NCBI RefSeq assembly: GCF_005406205.1
Contig: NZ_NXLZ01000004.1
Span: 62,001-126,000, forward strand
Origin: Campylobacter estrildidarum
Lineage (GTDB): Bacteria > Campylobacterota > Campylobacteria > Campylobacterales > Campylobacteraceae
Direction of reading: 5' to 3'
Length of the DNA stretch: 64,000 bases
Shown: positions 16,602 to 25,611 of the stretch, in pieces
Layout: every line of letters begins with the position of its first letter
How positions within the stretch are numbered: position 1 is the first letter of the stretch
Notes under the pieces: generated by a model
The model's input: only the letters and a program-made list of their open reading frames with translations
Database searches by the model: none
What the model was told of the DNA's origin: nothing
Position numbers and translations under genes: made by a program

Positions 16602-18080
16602 TTATTCCTTGAAGGATTTATCTAAGTTTTTGGAATCTTCTTCTATTTGCTCATCTGAGATCATATTTTGATCAAAACCTCCGCCAAAGGCTTTTATAAC
16701 ATTGACTATAGAATTCGCATAAGCGTATTTTGTATTATTAAAACTTACTTGAGCATTGAGCCAATTTTTACGTGCTTCTAAATAATCTTGCAAGGACATT
16801 TCGCCTATATTATAGCGTTCTTGTGCAATTTCATAAATTTTTTTATAAGCCTGTTCGCTTGATTGCGCATTATCATATTGCAAACGTGTAGTTTTTCTAG
16901 CAATTAAAGCATAACGAATTTCTCCAAATGCTGTTTTTAAAGTATTTTCATAGTTTATAAACGCTTCATCTTTGCTTAGCTTGGCTAAATTTACACTATC
17001 GTTTATTTCTCCCCAATGAAAAATTGGCATTAAAAAATTACCACCTATATTCCAAGTTTTAGAACCATTTTTAACTAAAGTATCCAAATCAGCACTTTCA
17101 AAACCTAAAAGTCCAGTTAAAGAAAGACTAGGTAAAAAAGCTGAACGCGCAACCCCAATAAGATAATTTTGCTGAGTAAGTTTTTCTAAAGAAGAGCTGA
17201 TGTCTGGACGTTGTAATAAAATTGCACTTGATATCCCTGTTGGAATTTCAAATTCTTTAAATTTGAAAGCTTGATATTCTTGTTCTTTGTAAAGTATATC
17301 ATTTAAATCATTTGAGGTTAAAATTTTTAAAGCTTTTAAATAATTTTCTTTATCGAGTTGCGCTTGGTTGTATTGTAAAGCAATACTTTCTAAATTCGCT
17401 TTAGCTTGCGCTAACTCATATTCTCCAGTTGCCCCTACTTGAAATTTTTCATTATTGATATCATAAATTTCTTTTGCCGCTTCATAGGCTTGTTTGAATG
17501 CGTTTTCGTTTTCATAGGCATTAACAAGATTAAAATAAGTTTGAATGGTATTAGATATCACAGAAAGTCTCGCAGCCTCATAATCATATTTACTAGCTTT
17601 AAATGATGAGCTTGAAGCAAAATAAGCATCACGATATTTTCCCCAAAGATCTATTTCATAACTTAAATTTAAACCAGCTTTAAAATCATTTCCATACGCA
17701 AATTGATTGCTTTTATTGGATGGAGAATTAATAGGAGTTTTAGCTCTTGAAGCGCTTGCACTAGCATCTAATTTTGGAAGCAAATTACTAAAATCAATAC
17801 CAAGCTGAGCCGCAGCTTCTTCCATATGCACATAAGCAATCTTTAAATCATCATTGTTTTTTAAAGCAAGATTGATGATTTTGTTTAAATTTTCATCATC
17901 AAAATTTTTCCACCATTCTTTAGAAAGCGTAGAATTATTTTCTTTTTCCCAAGATAAAGCACCAAATTTGTTATCTAGAGTATAGCTTGCTTCTGGAATA
18001 TCTAAATTTGGACTTAAAGAGCAAGATGAAATCAATAATCCAAGATTTATGATAACACTCGTTGAAATAATTTTATTCAT
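16602..18080 (-). CDS. cmeC: CmeC, outer-membrane channel lipoprotein of the CmeABC efflux pump
   Basis: 492 residues in the TolC/OprM (NodT) family. It has a lipoprotein signal with Cys at LISSCSLSPN, then two homologous halves with long alpha-hairpins (e.g. LSYEIDLWGKYRDAYFASSS and FHWGEINDSVNLAKLSKDEA). I set the start at 18080 (MNKIIST), which matches C. jejuni CmeC and has GAGGT seven bases before it. Upstream in-frame ATG at 18104 would add eight residues inside cmeB. The chosen start overlaps the cmeB stop by 8 bp. It forms the exit duct for bile salts and antibiotics pumped by CmeB. Confidence 0.95.
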   Translation of the reverse strand: MNKIISTSVIINLGLLISSCSLSPNLDIPEASYTLDNKFGALSWEKENNSTLSKEWWKNFDDENLNKIINLALKNNDDLKIAYVHMEEAAAQLGIDFSNLLPKLDASASASRAKTPINSPSNKSNQFAYGNDFKAGLNLSYEIDLWGKYRDAYFASSSSFKASKYDYEAARLSVISNTIQTYFNLVNAYENENAFKQAYEAAKEIYDINNEKFQVGATGEYELAQAKANLESIALQYNQAQLDKENYLKALKILTSNDLNDILYKEQEYQAFKFKEFEIPTGISSAILLQRPDISSSLEKLTQQNYLIGVARSAFLPSLSLTGLLGFESADLDTLVKNGSKTWNIGGNFLMPIFHWGEINDSVNLAKLSKDEAFINYENTLKTAFGEIRYALIARKTTRLQYDNAQSSEQAYKKIYEIAQERYNIGEMSLQDYLEARKNWLNAQVSFNNTKYAYANSIVNVIKAFGGGFDQNMISDEQIEEDSKNLDKSFKE

Positions 18081-21000
18081 GTCTTTTACCTCTTTTTTTA
18101 TCAATCCAAATACTTAAATTTTCTAAAAGGTAGAAAAATAATGGAACAAAAAAGATTGCTAAAGTTGAAGCAGCAATCATTCCTCCTATAAGGCCTGTTC
18201 CTAGTGCATGACGCGAAGCACTTCCGGCCCCATGAGCAAAAATCATTGGCAAAACACCAAAGGTAAATGCCAAGGAGGTCATAATAATAGGCCTAAATCT
18301 TAATTTCGCAGCACTTATAGCTGCATCAAAAACATTTTTTCCTTTTTTTAGATGCTCTTCCATAGCAAATTCAATCATTAAAATTGCATTTTTTGCGGAT
18401 AGACCAATGAGCAATAAGAGTCCAGTTTGGAAATATATATCATTGTCAAATCCTCTAATAGCAACCAAAAGAAAGGAGCCAAATATTGCGAAAGGAACTG
18501 CTGTCACAACAGCAAGTGGAATAAGCCATCTTTCATATTGCGCCGCTAGAATTAAAAATACAAAAATCATTCCTAAAGTAAAGGCATACCCTGCCGTTCC
18601 TTTTGAAGTAACCTCTTGATAAGATGAACCCGACCAAGCAATAGAATACTCATCTCCTAAAGTTTCTTTAGCCACTTCAGAGATTGTATCAATAGCTTGT
18701 CCTGAAGTATAACCTGGCGCAGGATCTCCTTGTATAAGAGCAGATGGAAAAAGATTAAATCTTTTAACATCATCAGGACCAGCACTTCTAACTAAAGTTA
18801 AAAAAGAATTAAGAGGTATCATTTTTCCATCACTTGATCTTACAAAGATATTTCTTAATGCATCTTGAGTGTTTCTAAAGTCTCCTAAAGCACGAATATT
18901 TACTTGGAAATTTTTTCCTAACATAGGAAAATCATTAACATAATAAGTCCCTATTGTTGCACTAATGGTATTAAAAACATCTTGCATATTGAGATTAAAA
19001 TATTTCATTTTGTCTCGATCAATAATAAGTTTATATTGTGGAAAACTTGTATCAAGAGTAGTTCTTACATTAGAAAGTTCTTTTCTTGTTCTTGCTACTT
19101 CTAATAATTTATTAACATCTTGTTGGATTTCATCATAACTTTTACCACTCTTATTTTGAGCATACATTTCAAAACCACCAGTTAAACTAAGTCCAGGAAT
19201 CGGAGGAGGATTTAAAAAATAAATTTGTGCATCTCTATCCATAGCATATTGTTTAAATAAACCACCGATAATTTGATTTGAGCTTAAATCTCTTTCATTC
19301 CAATCTTTAAGCTTTAAAAACATTGCCGCTGCGTTTTCTTTTAAAGAGCTTGTAAAAAGATCATATCCTACAAGCGAAATACCTGATTCAATTTCTTTAA
19401 TTTGAGCTATATTTTTATTTATACTATCAATCTTTTCAATCGTTTTGTGTATAGAATCTCCGGAAGGCAAATTAATAACACTCATAATAATACCTTGATC
19501 TTCCGATGGAACAAGAGAACTAGGAACGATTCTATAAAGATAAAAAATCGAACCTAACATAATGCAAAAAATCAATACAAATCGTATAGTTCTTTTTAAT
19601 ATATAAGCTACACCTGTGGTAAATATCGAAGTACTCCAGTCAAAAAAGTCATTAAATTTTTGAACAAAATAAAAAGGTTTGGATTCATTTCTTGTTAAAA
19701 AAAGTGCAGACAAAGAAGGAGTCAAGGTGAGTGCGACAAATCCTGAAATAGCTACAGAAATAGCCAAAGTTAAGGCAAATTGTTTTTGAATTTCTCCTAC
19801 AAATCCCGAAATAAAAGAAACGGGTATAAATACGGCACAAAGAACAAGAACAATAGAAACAACCGGAGAGCTTACTTCATTCATAGCTTGAATTGCTGCA
19901 TCTTTAACTGAAATATCAGGATTTGTGTGCATAATCCTATCAATATTTTCAACGACTATAATTGCATCATCAACAACTATACCAATAGCTAACACAAGTG
20001 CAAAAAGCGTTAAAAGGTTGATACTAAAACCAAGCAAATAAAGTATCGCAAAAGTTCCTAATAAAGAAACAGGAACTGCAATCATTGGTATAATAGTTGA
20101 TTTGAAATTTTTTAAGAAAAGATACATAACAATAAGAACTAAAATTAATGCTTCAAAAAAAGTTTTAACGACTTCTTTAATAGAAGCTTTTACAAAGATT
20201 GTTGTATCAAAAGGAACATCATATTTTAATCCTTCAGGAAATTTCTTTGAAAGTTCTTCTAGTCTTTGACTTATAAGTTTTGCTGTATTAACTGCATTAG
20301 CACCTGATTGTAAGTTGACAATAATAGGAACAGCTGTTTTTGTACCTAAACGCCCAGTTGAACGATACTCTTGAGATCCTATTTCTACATTAGCTACATC
20401 TTTAATTCTTAAAAAGGATCCATCTTTATTGACTCTTAAAATGATATTTTCAAATTCCTTAGGACTTTGCAATCTTCCTTGCATTGTTATGGAAAGAACT
20501 TGTGGAGATTTATTGGTTAATGGTTCTTCACCGATTTTTCCTGTTGCATATTGTGTATTTTGCTCATTAACTGCACTAATAACATCACTTGCAGTGACAT
20601 TAAATTTATTAAGTAAATCAGGCTTGAGCCAAATTCTCATAGAATAGTTTTTGCCACCTATTGCTGAAGCATCTCCAACACCTGGAATTCTTTTTAATTC
20701 ATCTAAAATATTTAAAGTGGTATAGTTAAATATATCTATATCACTCATTGAATTATTTTCAGAATAAATCGAAATGACTTCAAGTATAGAAGAAGAAGAT
20801 TTTCTTACAGTGACTCCAAGTTTTTTTACAGCTTCTGGAAGTTTTGCAGTAGCAGCTGAAATTCTATTATTTACATTTACTGTTGCTTGATCAGGATCGG
20901 TTCCTATATCAAAATAAACTGTAAGTTTCATTTGACCTGAAGAACTAGTAGAATCCATATAGATCATATTATCAACGCCATTAATCGCATCTTCGATCGG

Positions 21001-21192
21001 AGTAGCAACAGTTGATGCAATAGTTTGTGCGTCTGCTCCTGTATATGTAGCACTTACTTGAACAGTGGGAGGGGTTAAAGAAGGATATTGTTCTATAGGC
21101 AAATTAACTAAACCAATAATCCCAGAAATTGAAATAATAATTGCAACAACGGAAGCAAATATTGGTCTTTCTATAAAAAACTTAGAAAACAT
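18073..21192 (-). CDS. cmeB: CmeB, RND multidrug efflux transporter
   Basis: 1039 residues, matching the usual length (about 1040). It begins MFSKFFIERPIFASVVAI, the typical HAE1 first helix, and has two large periplasmic loops after helices 1 and 7. In helix 4 the proton-relay pair is seen in GIVVDDAIIVVENI, and the relay Lys in helix 10 lies in LIGLSAKNAILMIEFA. It is the inner-membrane trimer of CmeABC, the main resistance pump for bile salts, fluoroquinolones and macrolides in Campylobacter. The ATG overlaps the cmeA stop by one base. Confidence 0.97.
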   Translation of the reverse strand: MFSKFFIERPIFASVVAIIISISGIIGLVNLPIEQYPSLTPPTVQVSATYTGADAQTIASTVATPIEDAINGVDNMIYMDSTSSSGQMKLTVYFDIGTDPDQATVNVNNRISAATAKLPEAVKKLGVTVRKSSSSILEVISIYSENNSMSDIDIFNYTTLNILDELKRIPGVGDASAIGGKNYSMRIWLKPDLLNKFNVTASDVISAVNEQNTQYATGKIGEEPLTNKSPQVLSITMQGRLQSPKEFENIILRVNKDGSFLRIKDVANVEIGSQEYRSTGRLGTKTAVPIIVNLQSGANAVNTAKLISQRLEELSKKFPEGLKYDVPFDTTIFVKASIKEVVKTFFEALILVLIVMYLFLKNFKSTIIPMIAVPVSLLGTFAILYLLGFSINLLTLFALVLAIGIVVDDAIIVVENIDRIMHTNPDISVKDAAIQAMNEVSSPVVSIVLVLCAVFIPVSFISGFVGEIQKQFALTLAISVAISGFVALTLTPSLSALFLTRNESKPFYFVQKFNDFFDWSTSIFTTGVAYILKRTIRFVLIFCIMLGSIFYLYRIVPSSLVPSEDQGIIMSVINLPSGDSIHKTIEKIDSINKNIAQIKEIESGISLVGYDLFTSSLKENAAAMFLKLKDWNERDLSSNQIIGGLFKQYAMDRDAQIYFLNPPPIPGLSLTGGFEMYAQNKSGKSYDEIQQDVNKLLEVARTRKELSNVRTTLDTSFPQYKLIIDRDKMKYFNLNMQDVFNTISATIGTYYVNDFPMLGKNFQVNIRALGDFRNTQDALRNIFVRSSDGKMIPLNSFLTLVRSAGPDDVKRFNLFPSALIQGDPAPGYTSGQAIDTISEVAKETLGDEYSIAWSGSSYQEVTSKGTAGYAFTLGMIFVFLILAAQYERWLIPLAVVTAVPFAIFGSFLLVAIRGFDNDIYFQTGLLLLIGLSAKNAILMIEFAMEEHLKKGKNVFDAAISAAKLRFRPIIMTSLAFTFGVLPMIFAHGAGSASRHALGTGLIGGMIAASTLAIFFVPLFFYLLENLSIWIDKKRGKRHE

Positions 21193-22298
21193 TATTTACT
21201 CCCAATTTCTTGAACACTAGATCCAGCGTGAATCTTTTTAAAATTGTCTAAAATAATTTTATCGTTTTCTTTAATTCCAGAGTCGACTATAGCATATTCA
21301 TTGGTTTGATAGTTAATATGTATTGAGGTTTGTGTAGCTTTACCACCAACTACTGTATAAACATAAGCTCCACTTTGATCTTGTTTTATAGCACTTTGTG
21401 GAATTTTAAAACCATTCTTTTGGATAAAACCTTCAGAAGTGATTGTAGCAAAGGTTCCTGGTAAAAGTAGGGAATTGTTATTATCAAAAATTGCTTTTGC
21501 TTTAACTGTACCACTATCTGAATCGACTACAGAATCTATAAAATAGAGTTTTCCTTTAAATTTTTGCCCATTAAGATTTAAAGTCGCATGAATGTTATCT
21601 AAATCCCATTTGCCATCTTGAGTATTACGAATGATATCAAGTTTATCAGTATCTGAAATGTAGAATTCTGCATAAATTTGATTTAAATTTGTAACTCTTA
21701 CAAGATCAGTTGAAGAAGCACTTACATAATCGCCTATGTTGATTAAAGCATCACCTACAACTCCATCAAAAGGAGCTTTAATTTCTGTGTGCTCTAGATC
21801 AATTTTCATATTTTCAAAATCGGCTCTAGCACTTGTTAGATTAGCCTTTGCATTGTTGAAATTTGCCAAAGCATTATCATATTCTTTTTTTGAAATTGCA
21901 CCTTTTTTAAAAAGAATTTTTGATCGATCATAATCTTTGCTAATATTTTCAAAATTTGCTTTAGCCATTAAGGTTTTTCCATAGGCAGAATCCATATTAG
22001 CTTTAAATTTATCTTGCTCTATAATAAAAAGCGTTTGCCCTTCTTTAACCAAATCTCCAGCTTGAAAAAGTTTATCTTTTATAACTCCACTAACTTGCGG
22101 TTTAATGATAACATCATAATCACTCACAAGTTTTGCTGGATAAGTAAAAGCAAGAGGTAAATTTTCAGCTTTAGCATTCATAACACTAACAGGTTGAGGT
22201 GGCATTTGCATTATTTTTGGAGTTTCTTTTTTATCACAAGCAGAAAATAAAAACATCACACTTATAATCAAAAAAATATTTTTTTTATATACATTCAT
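21192..22298 (-). CDS. cmeA: CmeA, periplasmic adaptor lipoprotein of CmeABC
   Basis: 368 residues. It has a lipoprotein signal ending FLFSAC (Cys21), a lipoyl half-motif (PQVSGVIKDKLFQAGDLVKEGQ), an alpha-hairpin (about 105-165), the second lipoyl half (IKAPFDGVVGDALINIGDYV), and beta-barrel and membrane-proximal domains. It links CmeB to CmeC. By eye it shares roughly three quarters of its residues with C. jejuni CmeA, with the central domains most alike and the C-terminal third less so. It is first in the operon behind the CmeR operator-like site. Confidence 0.95.
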   Translation of the reverse strand: MNVYKKNIFLIISVMFLFSACDKKETPKIMQMPPQPVSVMNAKAENLPLAFTYPAKLVSDYDVIIKPQVSGVIKDKLFQAGDLVKEGQTLFIIEQDKFKANMDSAYGKTLMAKANFENISKDYDRSKILFKKGAISKKEYDNALANFNNAKANLTSARADFENMKIDLEHTEIKAPFDGVVGDALINIGDYVSASSTDLVRVTNLNQIYAEFYISDTDKLDIIRNTQDGKWDLDNIHATLNLNGQKFKGKLYFIDSVVDSDSGTVKAKAIFDNNNSLLLPGTFATITSEGFIQKNGFKIPQSAIKQDQSGAYVYTVVGGKATQTSIHINYQTNEYAIVDSGIKENDKIILDNFKKIHAGSSVQEIGSK

Positions 22299-22351
22299 AA
22301 CTTTAACCTTAAAAATTATTTTATTGTATAGTTTGTTTTGTAAATTAATTC

Positions 22352-22369
22352 TTGTAATCGAAGTTACAA
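22352..22369. promoter_or_regulatory. CmeR operator-like inverted repeat
   Basis: TTGTAATCGAAGTTACAA: six-base arms TTGTAA/TTACAA with a six-base spacer. As I remember it, the C. jejuni CmeR operator is TGTAATAAATATTACA; the 16-bp core here (22353-22368) keeps TGTAA-N6-TTACA at the same spacing while the centre differs. It sits in the cmeR-cmeA gap, 53 bp before the cmeA ATG. Confidence 0.75.
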
Positions 22370-22396
22370 AAATTTAAACAATAATAAATATATGTT

Positions 22397-22402
22397 ATTA
22401 TA
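22397..22402 (-). promoter_or_regulatory. candidate -10 box for cmeABC
   Basis: TATAAT on the minus strand (ATTATA at 22397-22402). The operator-like repeat lies 28-45 bp further downstream, so a repressor bound there would cover the early transcribed region. A second AT-rich element (TATACAAT near 22322-22329) is a less likely alternative. Confidence 0.4.
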
Positions 22403-22442
22403 TCATAAATCTTAGTTAACCAAATTTTTTAGTTTTTAAATT

Positions 22443-23060
22443 TTATTTTTGTAAGCCATTTAAGAAAATATCTACAATAAATTCTACATGCTCTTTTTGT
22501 TCTTTTTCATCCATCAAAGGAAAATTAGCTAAAACATTCAAACTATAATAAGGTTCTTTTAGCATAGTACAGAAAATAATTGCAAGTTTTGACGCATTTT
22601 GTTCTAAAAAATTATTTTTTTGTTTTTTAAAAAGATCAATTAAGATATTATAGGCAAAATACTGCTGATTATTTGATAACCATTTTTTAAGAAAATTCTT
22701 TTTTTCATAAACTAGCGAAAATACCATTTTGCCTATATCGACCATTTTATTTTTATTATAAATACTTACAAAAGCAAGCCCAAAAGAAATTAATTTTTCC
22801 CTTAAGCTTTTATTTTCTAAAATTTGAAATTGTGAAGTGATTAGTTTAGAATGTTCTTTGCAAATGTCATCTAAAATTTCAAAAAACAAACCTTCTTTGC
22901 CATGGAAATTTTCATAAATATTAGTATAAGAACCACCTGAAATTTTTATTATATCACTTAAATTGGTTTCTTGAAACCCATTACTTAAAAAGAGCTCGCA
23001 AGCAACTTTTTTTATCTTATTTTTTCGAGTCAGTGACTTTTTTGAAATCGTTTTACTCAT
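22443..23060 (-). CDS. cmeR: CmeR, TetR-family repressor
   Basis: 205 residues: N-terminal TetR helix-turn-helix (about 14-60: ACELFLSNGFQETNLSDIIK ... YENFHGKEGLFF) and an all-helical ligand-binding domain. It aligns over its length with C. jejuni CmeR (about 210 residues), with the DNA-binding part best kept and the ligand domain considerably diverged (e.g. SIYNKNKMVDIGKMVFSLVYEKKNF). CmeR represses cmeABC and is released by bile compounds. Its ATG overlaps the ccoG stop (ATGA), so it is probably translated from the ccoG transcript as well. Confidence 0.92.
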   Translation of the reverse strand: MSKTISKKSLTRKNKIKKVACELFLSNGFQETNLSDIIKISGGSYTNIYENFHGKEGLFFEILDDICKEHSKLITSQFQILENKSLREKLISFGLAFVSIYNKNKMVDIGKMVFSLVYEKKNFLKKWLSNNQQYFAYNILIDLFKKQKNNFLEQNASKLAIIFCTMLKEPYYSLNVLANFPLMDEKEQKEHVEFIVDIFLNGLQK

Positions 23061-24430
23061 TTTTGATTGTATTCCTTTAAAACTGTGCTTTTAGGATAAA
23101 CAAAGATTGTTTTTCTAAAAATTGTAATTTTGTTATCATCCTTAGTATAAGCTTTAATATGAAGTGGAAAAATAATATCTTTTTGATCGTCATTCACGAG
23201 TTTTTTAATGGCTCGAATCACAACGATTTTTTTAGCTTGCTCTCCAGCTTTTAAAACAAAAGGTTTGCTAGGACGAACAATTTCTACACTATTATCCATA
23301 CCTTCTATTTTTGCTTCAAAATAATATTCGTGTGTCTTAGAGTCTGTGTTTTGAAATAAAAAAGTATAAGCATTTGAAATTTCTACTTTATCATTTATAT
23401 GTGAAATTTGATAGAGTTCGCTACTACGATTAATGTTTAAAAGCATATATTCTTTTTTGCTGCCCATAATAATCAAGGCTGTAAATACGATCAAGAGTAC
23501 TATAAAATACGCAATAGTTCTAAAACGAAAATATTTGATTTTGTCACGTGTTTCTATAGCTTTTACGCTTGTCCAATTGATTAAACTTGGACGATTGAAT
23601 TTATTTTGGATCTTAGAGCAAGCATCTGCACATTCTAAACAGTTAATACATTCAAGTTGCATTCCCGCTCTTATGTCGATATGTGTTGGACATACACTGA
23701 CACAAGCTTCACAGCCTATACATTCGCCTTGAGGCGGTTTTTTATGAAGTTTAAATTTTCCATCAAAAATAACCCCACCACGTTTTTCATCATAAATTAC
23801 TTGCATAGTGTCGCGATCAAACATAACTGATTGTACTCTAGCATAAGGACAAATATAAACGCAGAATTTTTCTGCTAAATAAGTCACATCTAAGGTAAAA
23901 AGCAAACTTGCGAAAAATAAGATCCCTATTAAAAGAAAATGTTCATTAGGATTTTTTATATATTCAAAATAATCTTCTGGAGGAACAAAATACCAAAGTA
24001 AATTACTTATAGTGATGATAGAAATAAAATAAAATAAAATAATAGCAATTGTTTTTTTAAAGTATTGCCCTGAGTATTCTTTTTGTTTATTGTTAATATT
24101 TTTACGAATCTTTAAGATTTTAGTTTGTATTAAATCCCTATAAATAACCCTAAAAATAGTTTGTGGACAGGTCCAAGCACACCAAATTCTACCGCCTAAA
24201 GTAGTGATAAAAAATATAGATAAAAAAAGGAGCATAAGTATGAAAGGCATAAGATAAAATTCTTGTGTAGAAAAAGAAATAAAAAATAAATTCAATTTAG
24301 AGTGATCAAAACTCAAAAGAAAAAAATGATTCCCATTGATTTTTATGAACGGTAAAATAAATGCAATAATACTAACGATAGAATAAACGAGATAGCGCTT
24401 TTTTGTATAATTGGTGATAAAATTTTGCAT
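23057..24430 (-). CDS. ccoG: CcoG-type cbb3 oxidase maturation ferredoxin
   Basis: 457 residues: N-terminal helices including GGRIWCAWTCPQTIFR and CVYICPYARVQSVMFDRDT. A pair of [4Fe-4S] motifs follows (CIGCEACVSVCPTHIDIR and CINCLECADACSKI), then a further helix near residue 305 and a C-terminal Ig-like FixG domain. Family members reduce copper for loading into cbb3 cytochrome oxidase, the high-affinity oxidase of Campylobacter. The ribosome-binding region is unusual, GGGGGAGGGGG. Four-base overlap with cmeR. Confidence 0.9.
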   Translation of the reverse strand: MQNFITNYTKKRYLVYSIVSIIAFILPFIKINGNHFFLLSFDHSKLNLFFISFSTQEFYLMPFILMLLFLSIFFITTLGGRIWCAWTCPQTIFRVIYRDLIQTKILKIRKNINNKQKEYSGQYFKKTIAIILFYFISIITISNLLWYFVPPEDYFEYIKNPNEHFLLIGILFFASLLFTLDVTYLAEKFCVYICPYARVQSVMFDRDTMQVIYDEKRGGVIFDGKFKLHKKPPQGECIGCEACVSVCPTHIDIRAGMQLECINCLECADACSKIQNKFNRPSLINWTSVKAIETRDKIKYFRFRTIAYFIVLLIVFTALIIMGSKKEYMLLNINRSSELYQISHINDKVEISNAYTFLFQNTDSKTHEYYFEAKIEGMDNSVEIVRPSKPFVLKAGEQAKKIVVIRAIKKLVNDDQKDIIFPLHIKAYTKDDNKITIFRKTIFVYPKSTVLKEYNQK

Positions 24431-24435
24431 TTAAT

Positions 24436-24446
24436 CCCCCTCCCCC
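24436..24446 (-). promoter_or_regulatory. G5-A-G5 ribosome-binding tract of ccoG
   Basis: On the minus strand GGGGGAGGGGG ends five bases before the ccoG ATG. It pairs well with the 16S 3' end, and is one of only two long G-rich runs noticed in non-coding sequence of this window, the other being the G8 tract at 7372. Confidence 0.6.
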
Positions 24447-24549
24447 GTTTTTTATAATTTAATGCAATTATAATCCATAAAAACTAAGAATAATCTTTAA
24501 ATGTTTTCTAAGTTATTTTTTAATAAGAAATTTTTAATAATAAATATTT

Positions 24550-24555
24550 TATAAT
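24550..24555 (+). promoter_or_regulatory. candidate -10 box for rpsU
   Basis: TATAAT after ATATTT in a T-rich stretch, 65 nt before the rpsU start; divergent from ccoG. Confidence 0.4.
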
Positions 24556-24619
24556 CTAAAGTTTAAACAGTATTTAGGCTGTTAAGACAATTTTTAATTT
24601 TTGAAAGGTGGTGAGGATA

Positions 24620-24832
24620 GTGCCAGGGATTAAGGTGCATCCTAATGAGTCTTTTGATGAGGCATATCGCAAATTTAAAAAACAAGTCGATAGAAATCTT
24701 GTTGTTACTGAAGTTAGAGCAAGAAGATTTTTTGAGCCTATGACTGAAATTCGTAAAAAGCAAAAAATTTCAGCACGAAAAAAAATGCTTAAAAGACTTT
24801 ATATGCTTAGACGATATGAATCAAGACTTTAA
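24620..24832 (+). CDS. rpsU: 30S ribosomal protein S21
   Basis: 70 residues, (M)[18 protein letters not shown] to [12 protein letters not shown], the exact form and length of Campylobacter S21. The start is a GTG at 24620, preceded by AAAGGTGGTGAGGA; an in-frame GTG at 24608 would add four residues that the family lacks. S21 sits by the 16S 3' end near the anti-Shine-Dalgarno region. Single gene with its own promoter candidate and terminator. Confidence 0.97.
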   Translation: MPGIKVHPNESFDEAYRKFKKQVDRNLVVTEVRARRFFEPMTEIRKKQKISARKKMLKRLYMLRRYESRL

Positions 24833-24860
24833 AATCAAAAGCCTTTTAAGGCTTTTGATT
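24833..24860 (+). terminator. rpsU terminator
   Basis: AATCAAAAGCCTT and AAGGCTTTTGATT form a perfect 13-bp palindromic stem around TT, starting at the rpsU stop codon. The T run lies in the 3' arm and is followed by AATATTTC. Confidence 0.75.
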
Positions 24861-25003
24861 AATATTTCTAAATTATATACGCCTTACGCTTCAAATAAAA
24901 ATCAAAATATTTAATCTTTTAACCAAATTTAATGTAAAGAATGGATTTATTATTTTTTGTTAGAATTAATATTTATTGATTATTTATTAGGAGTGCTGTA
25001 TTT

Positions 25004-25600
25004 ATGAAGAGAGTTAAAAAGATTGTTCAAATTGGTATGCTTAGTGGTTTAGCAGCTGTAGCTGGTGGGGCTTTGGTTGCTTGTAGCGACAATAATTCAG
25101 ATACTTTAAATCAGGCCGCAAATGCTAAAGGTGCTTTTGTTATTATAGAAGAGGTTGCTCCTGGGCAATACAAAATAAAAGATCAATATCCAAGTGATGA
25201 AACTAGGGTGGTATTAAAAGACTTAAATGGCACAGAAAGGATTTTAAGTAAAGAAGAAATGGACGCACTTATAAAAGAAGAAGCGGCTAAAATCGATAAT
25301 GGAACTTCTAACTTAACTCAAAATAACGGGCAAATTAGTAGTGGTGGTTTAAGCTTAGGTGAAACTTTGCTCGCAAGTGCTGCTGGTGCTATTTTAGGGA
25401 GTTGGATAGGATCTAAGCTTTTTGGAAATCAAAATTTTGCCAATCAACAACGAAGCGCTTTTACAAATCAAAGTGCATATCAAAGAAGTGTTAATAGTTT
25501 TAATAAAGCAAGTACAAGTAAAACTTCAAGTTCTTCTAGATCAGGTTTTTTTAAAAGTGGATCGTCTAAAACAAGTTCTGGATTTAGTTTTGGATCTTAA
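25004..25600 (+). CDS. UPF0323 family lipoprotein
   Basis: 198 residues. A lipoprotein signal ends LVACSDNN (Cys27). A soluble part with GAFVIIEEVAPGQYKIKDQYP follows, then a glycine/alanine hydrophobic segment (ETLLASAAGAILGSWIGSKLF, about residues 123-144) and a Ser/Thr/Lys-rich tail ending SGFSFGS. The low-complexity Ser/Gly tail and the following ATP-grasp gene recall the E. coli ygiB-ygiC and yjfM-yjfC pairs. C. jejuni has the same gene (Cj0371, from memory). No enzyme motif seen. It lies 11 nt upstream of the next gene. Confidence 0.85.
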   Translation: MKRVKKIVQIGMLSGLAAVAGGALVACSDNNSDTLNQAANAKGAFVIIEEVAPGQYKIKDQYPSDETRVVLKDLNGTERILSKEEMDALIKEEAAKIDNGTSNLTQNNGQISSGGLSLGETLLASAAGAILGSWIGSKLFGNQNFANQQRSAFTNQSAYQRSVNSFNKASTSKTSSSSRSGFFKSGSSKTSSGFSFGS

Positions 25601-25611
25601 AGGAATAAAGT

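Noticed and set aside
24608-24619. Longer rpsU start at 24608
   Set aside because: Adds four residues not found in S21; the GTG at 24620 gives the standard protein.
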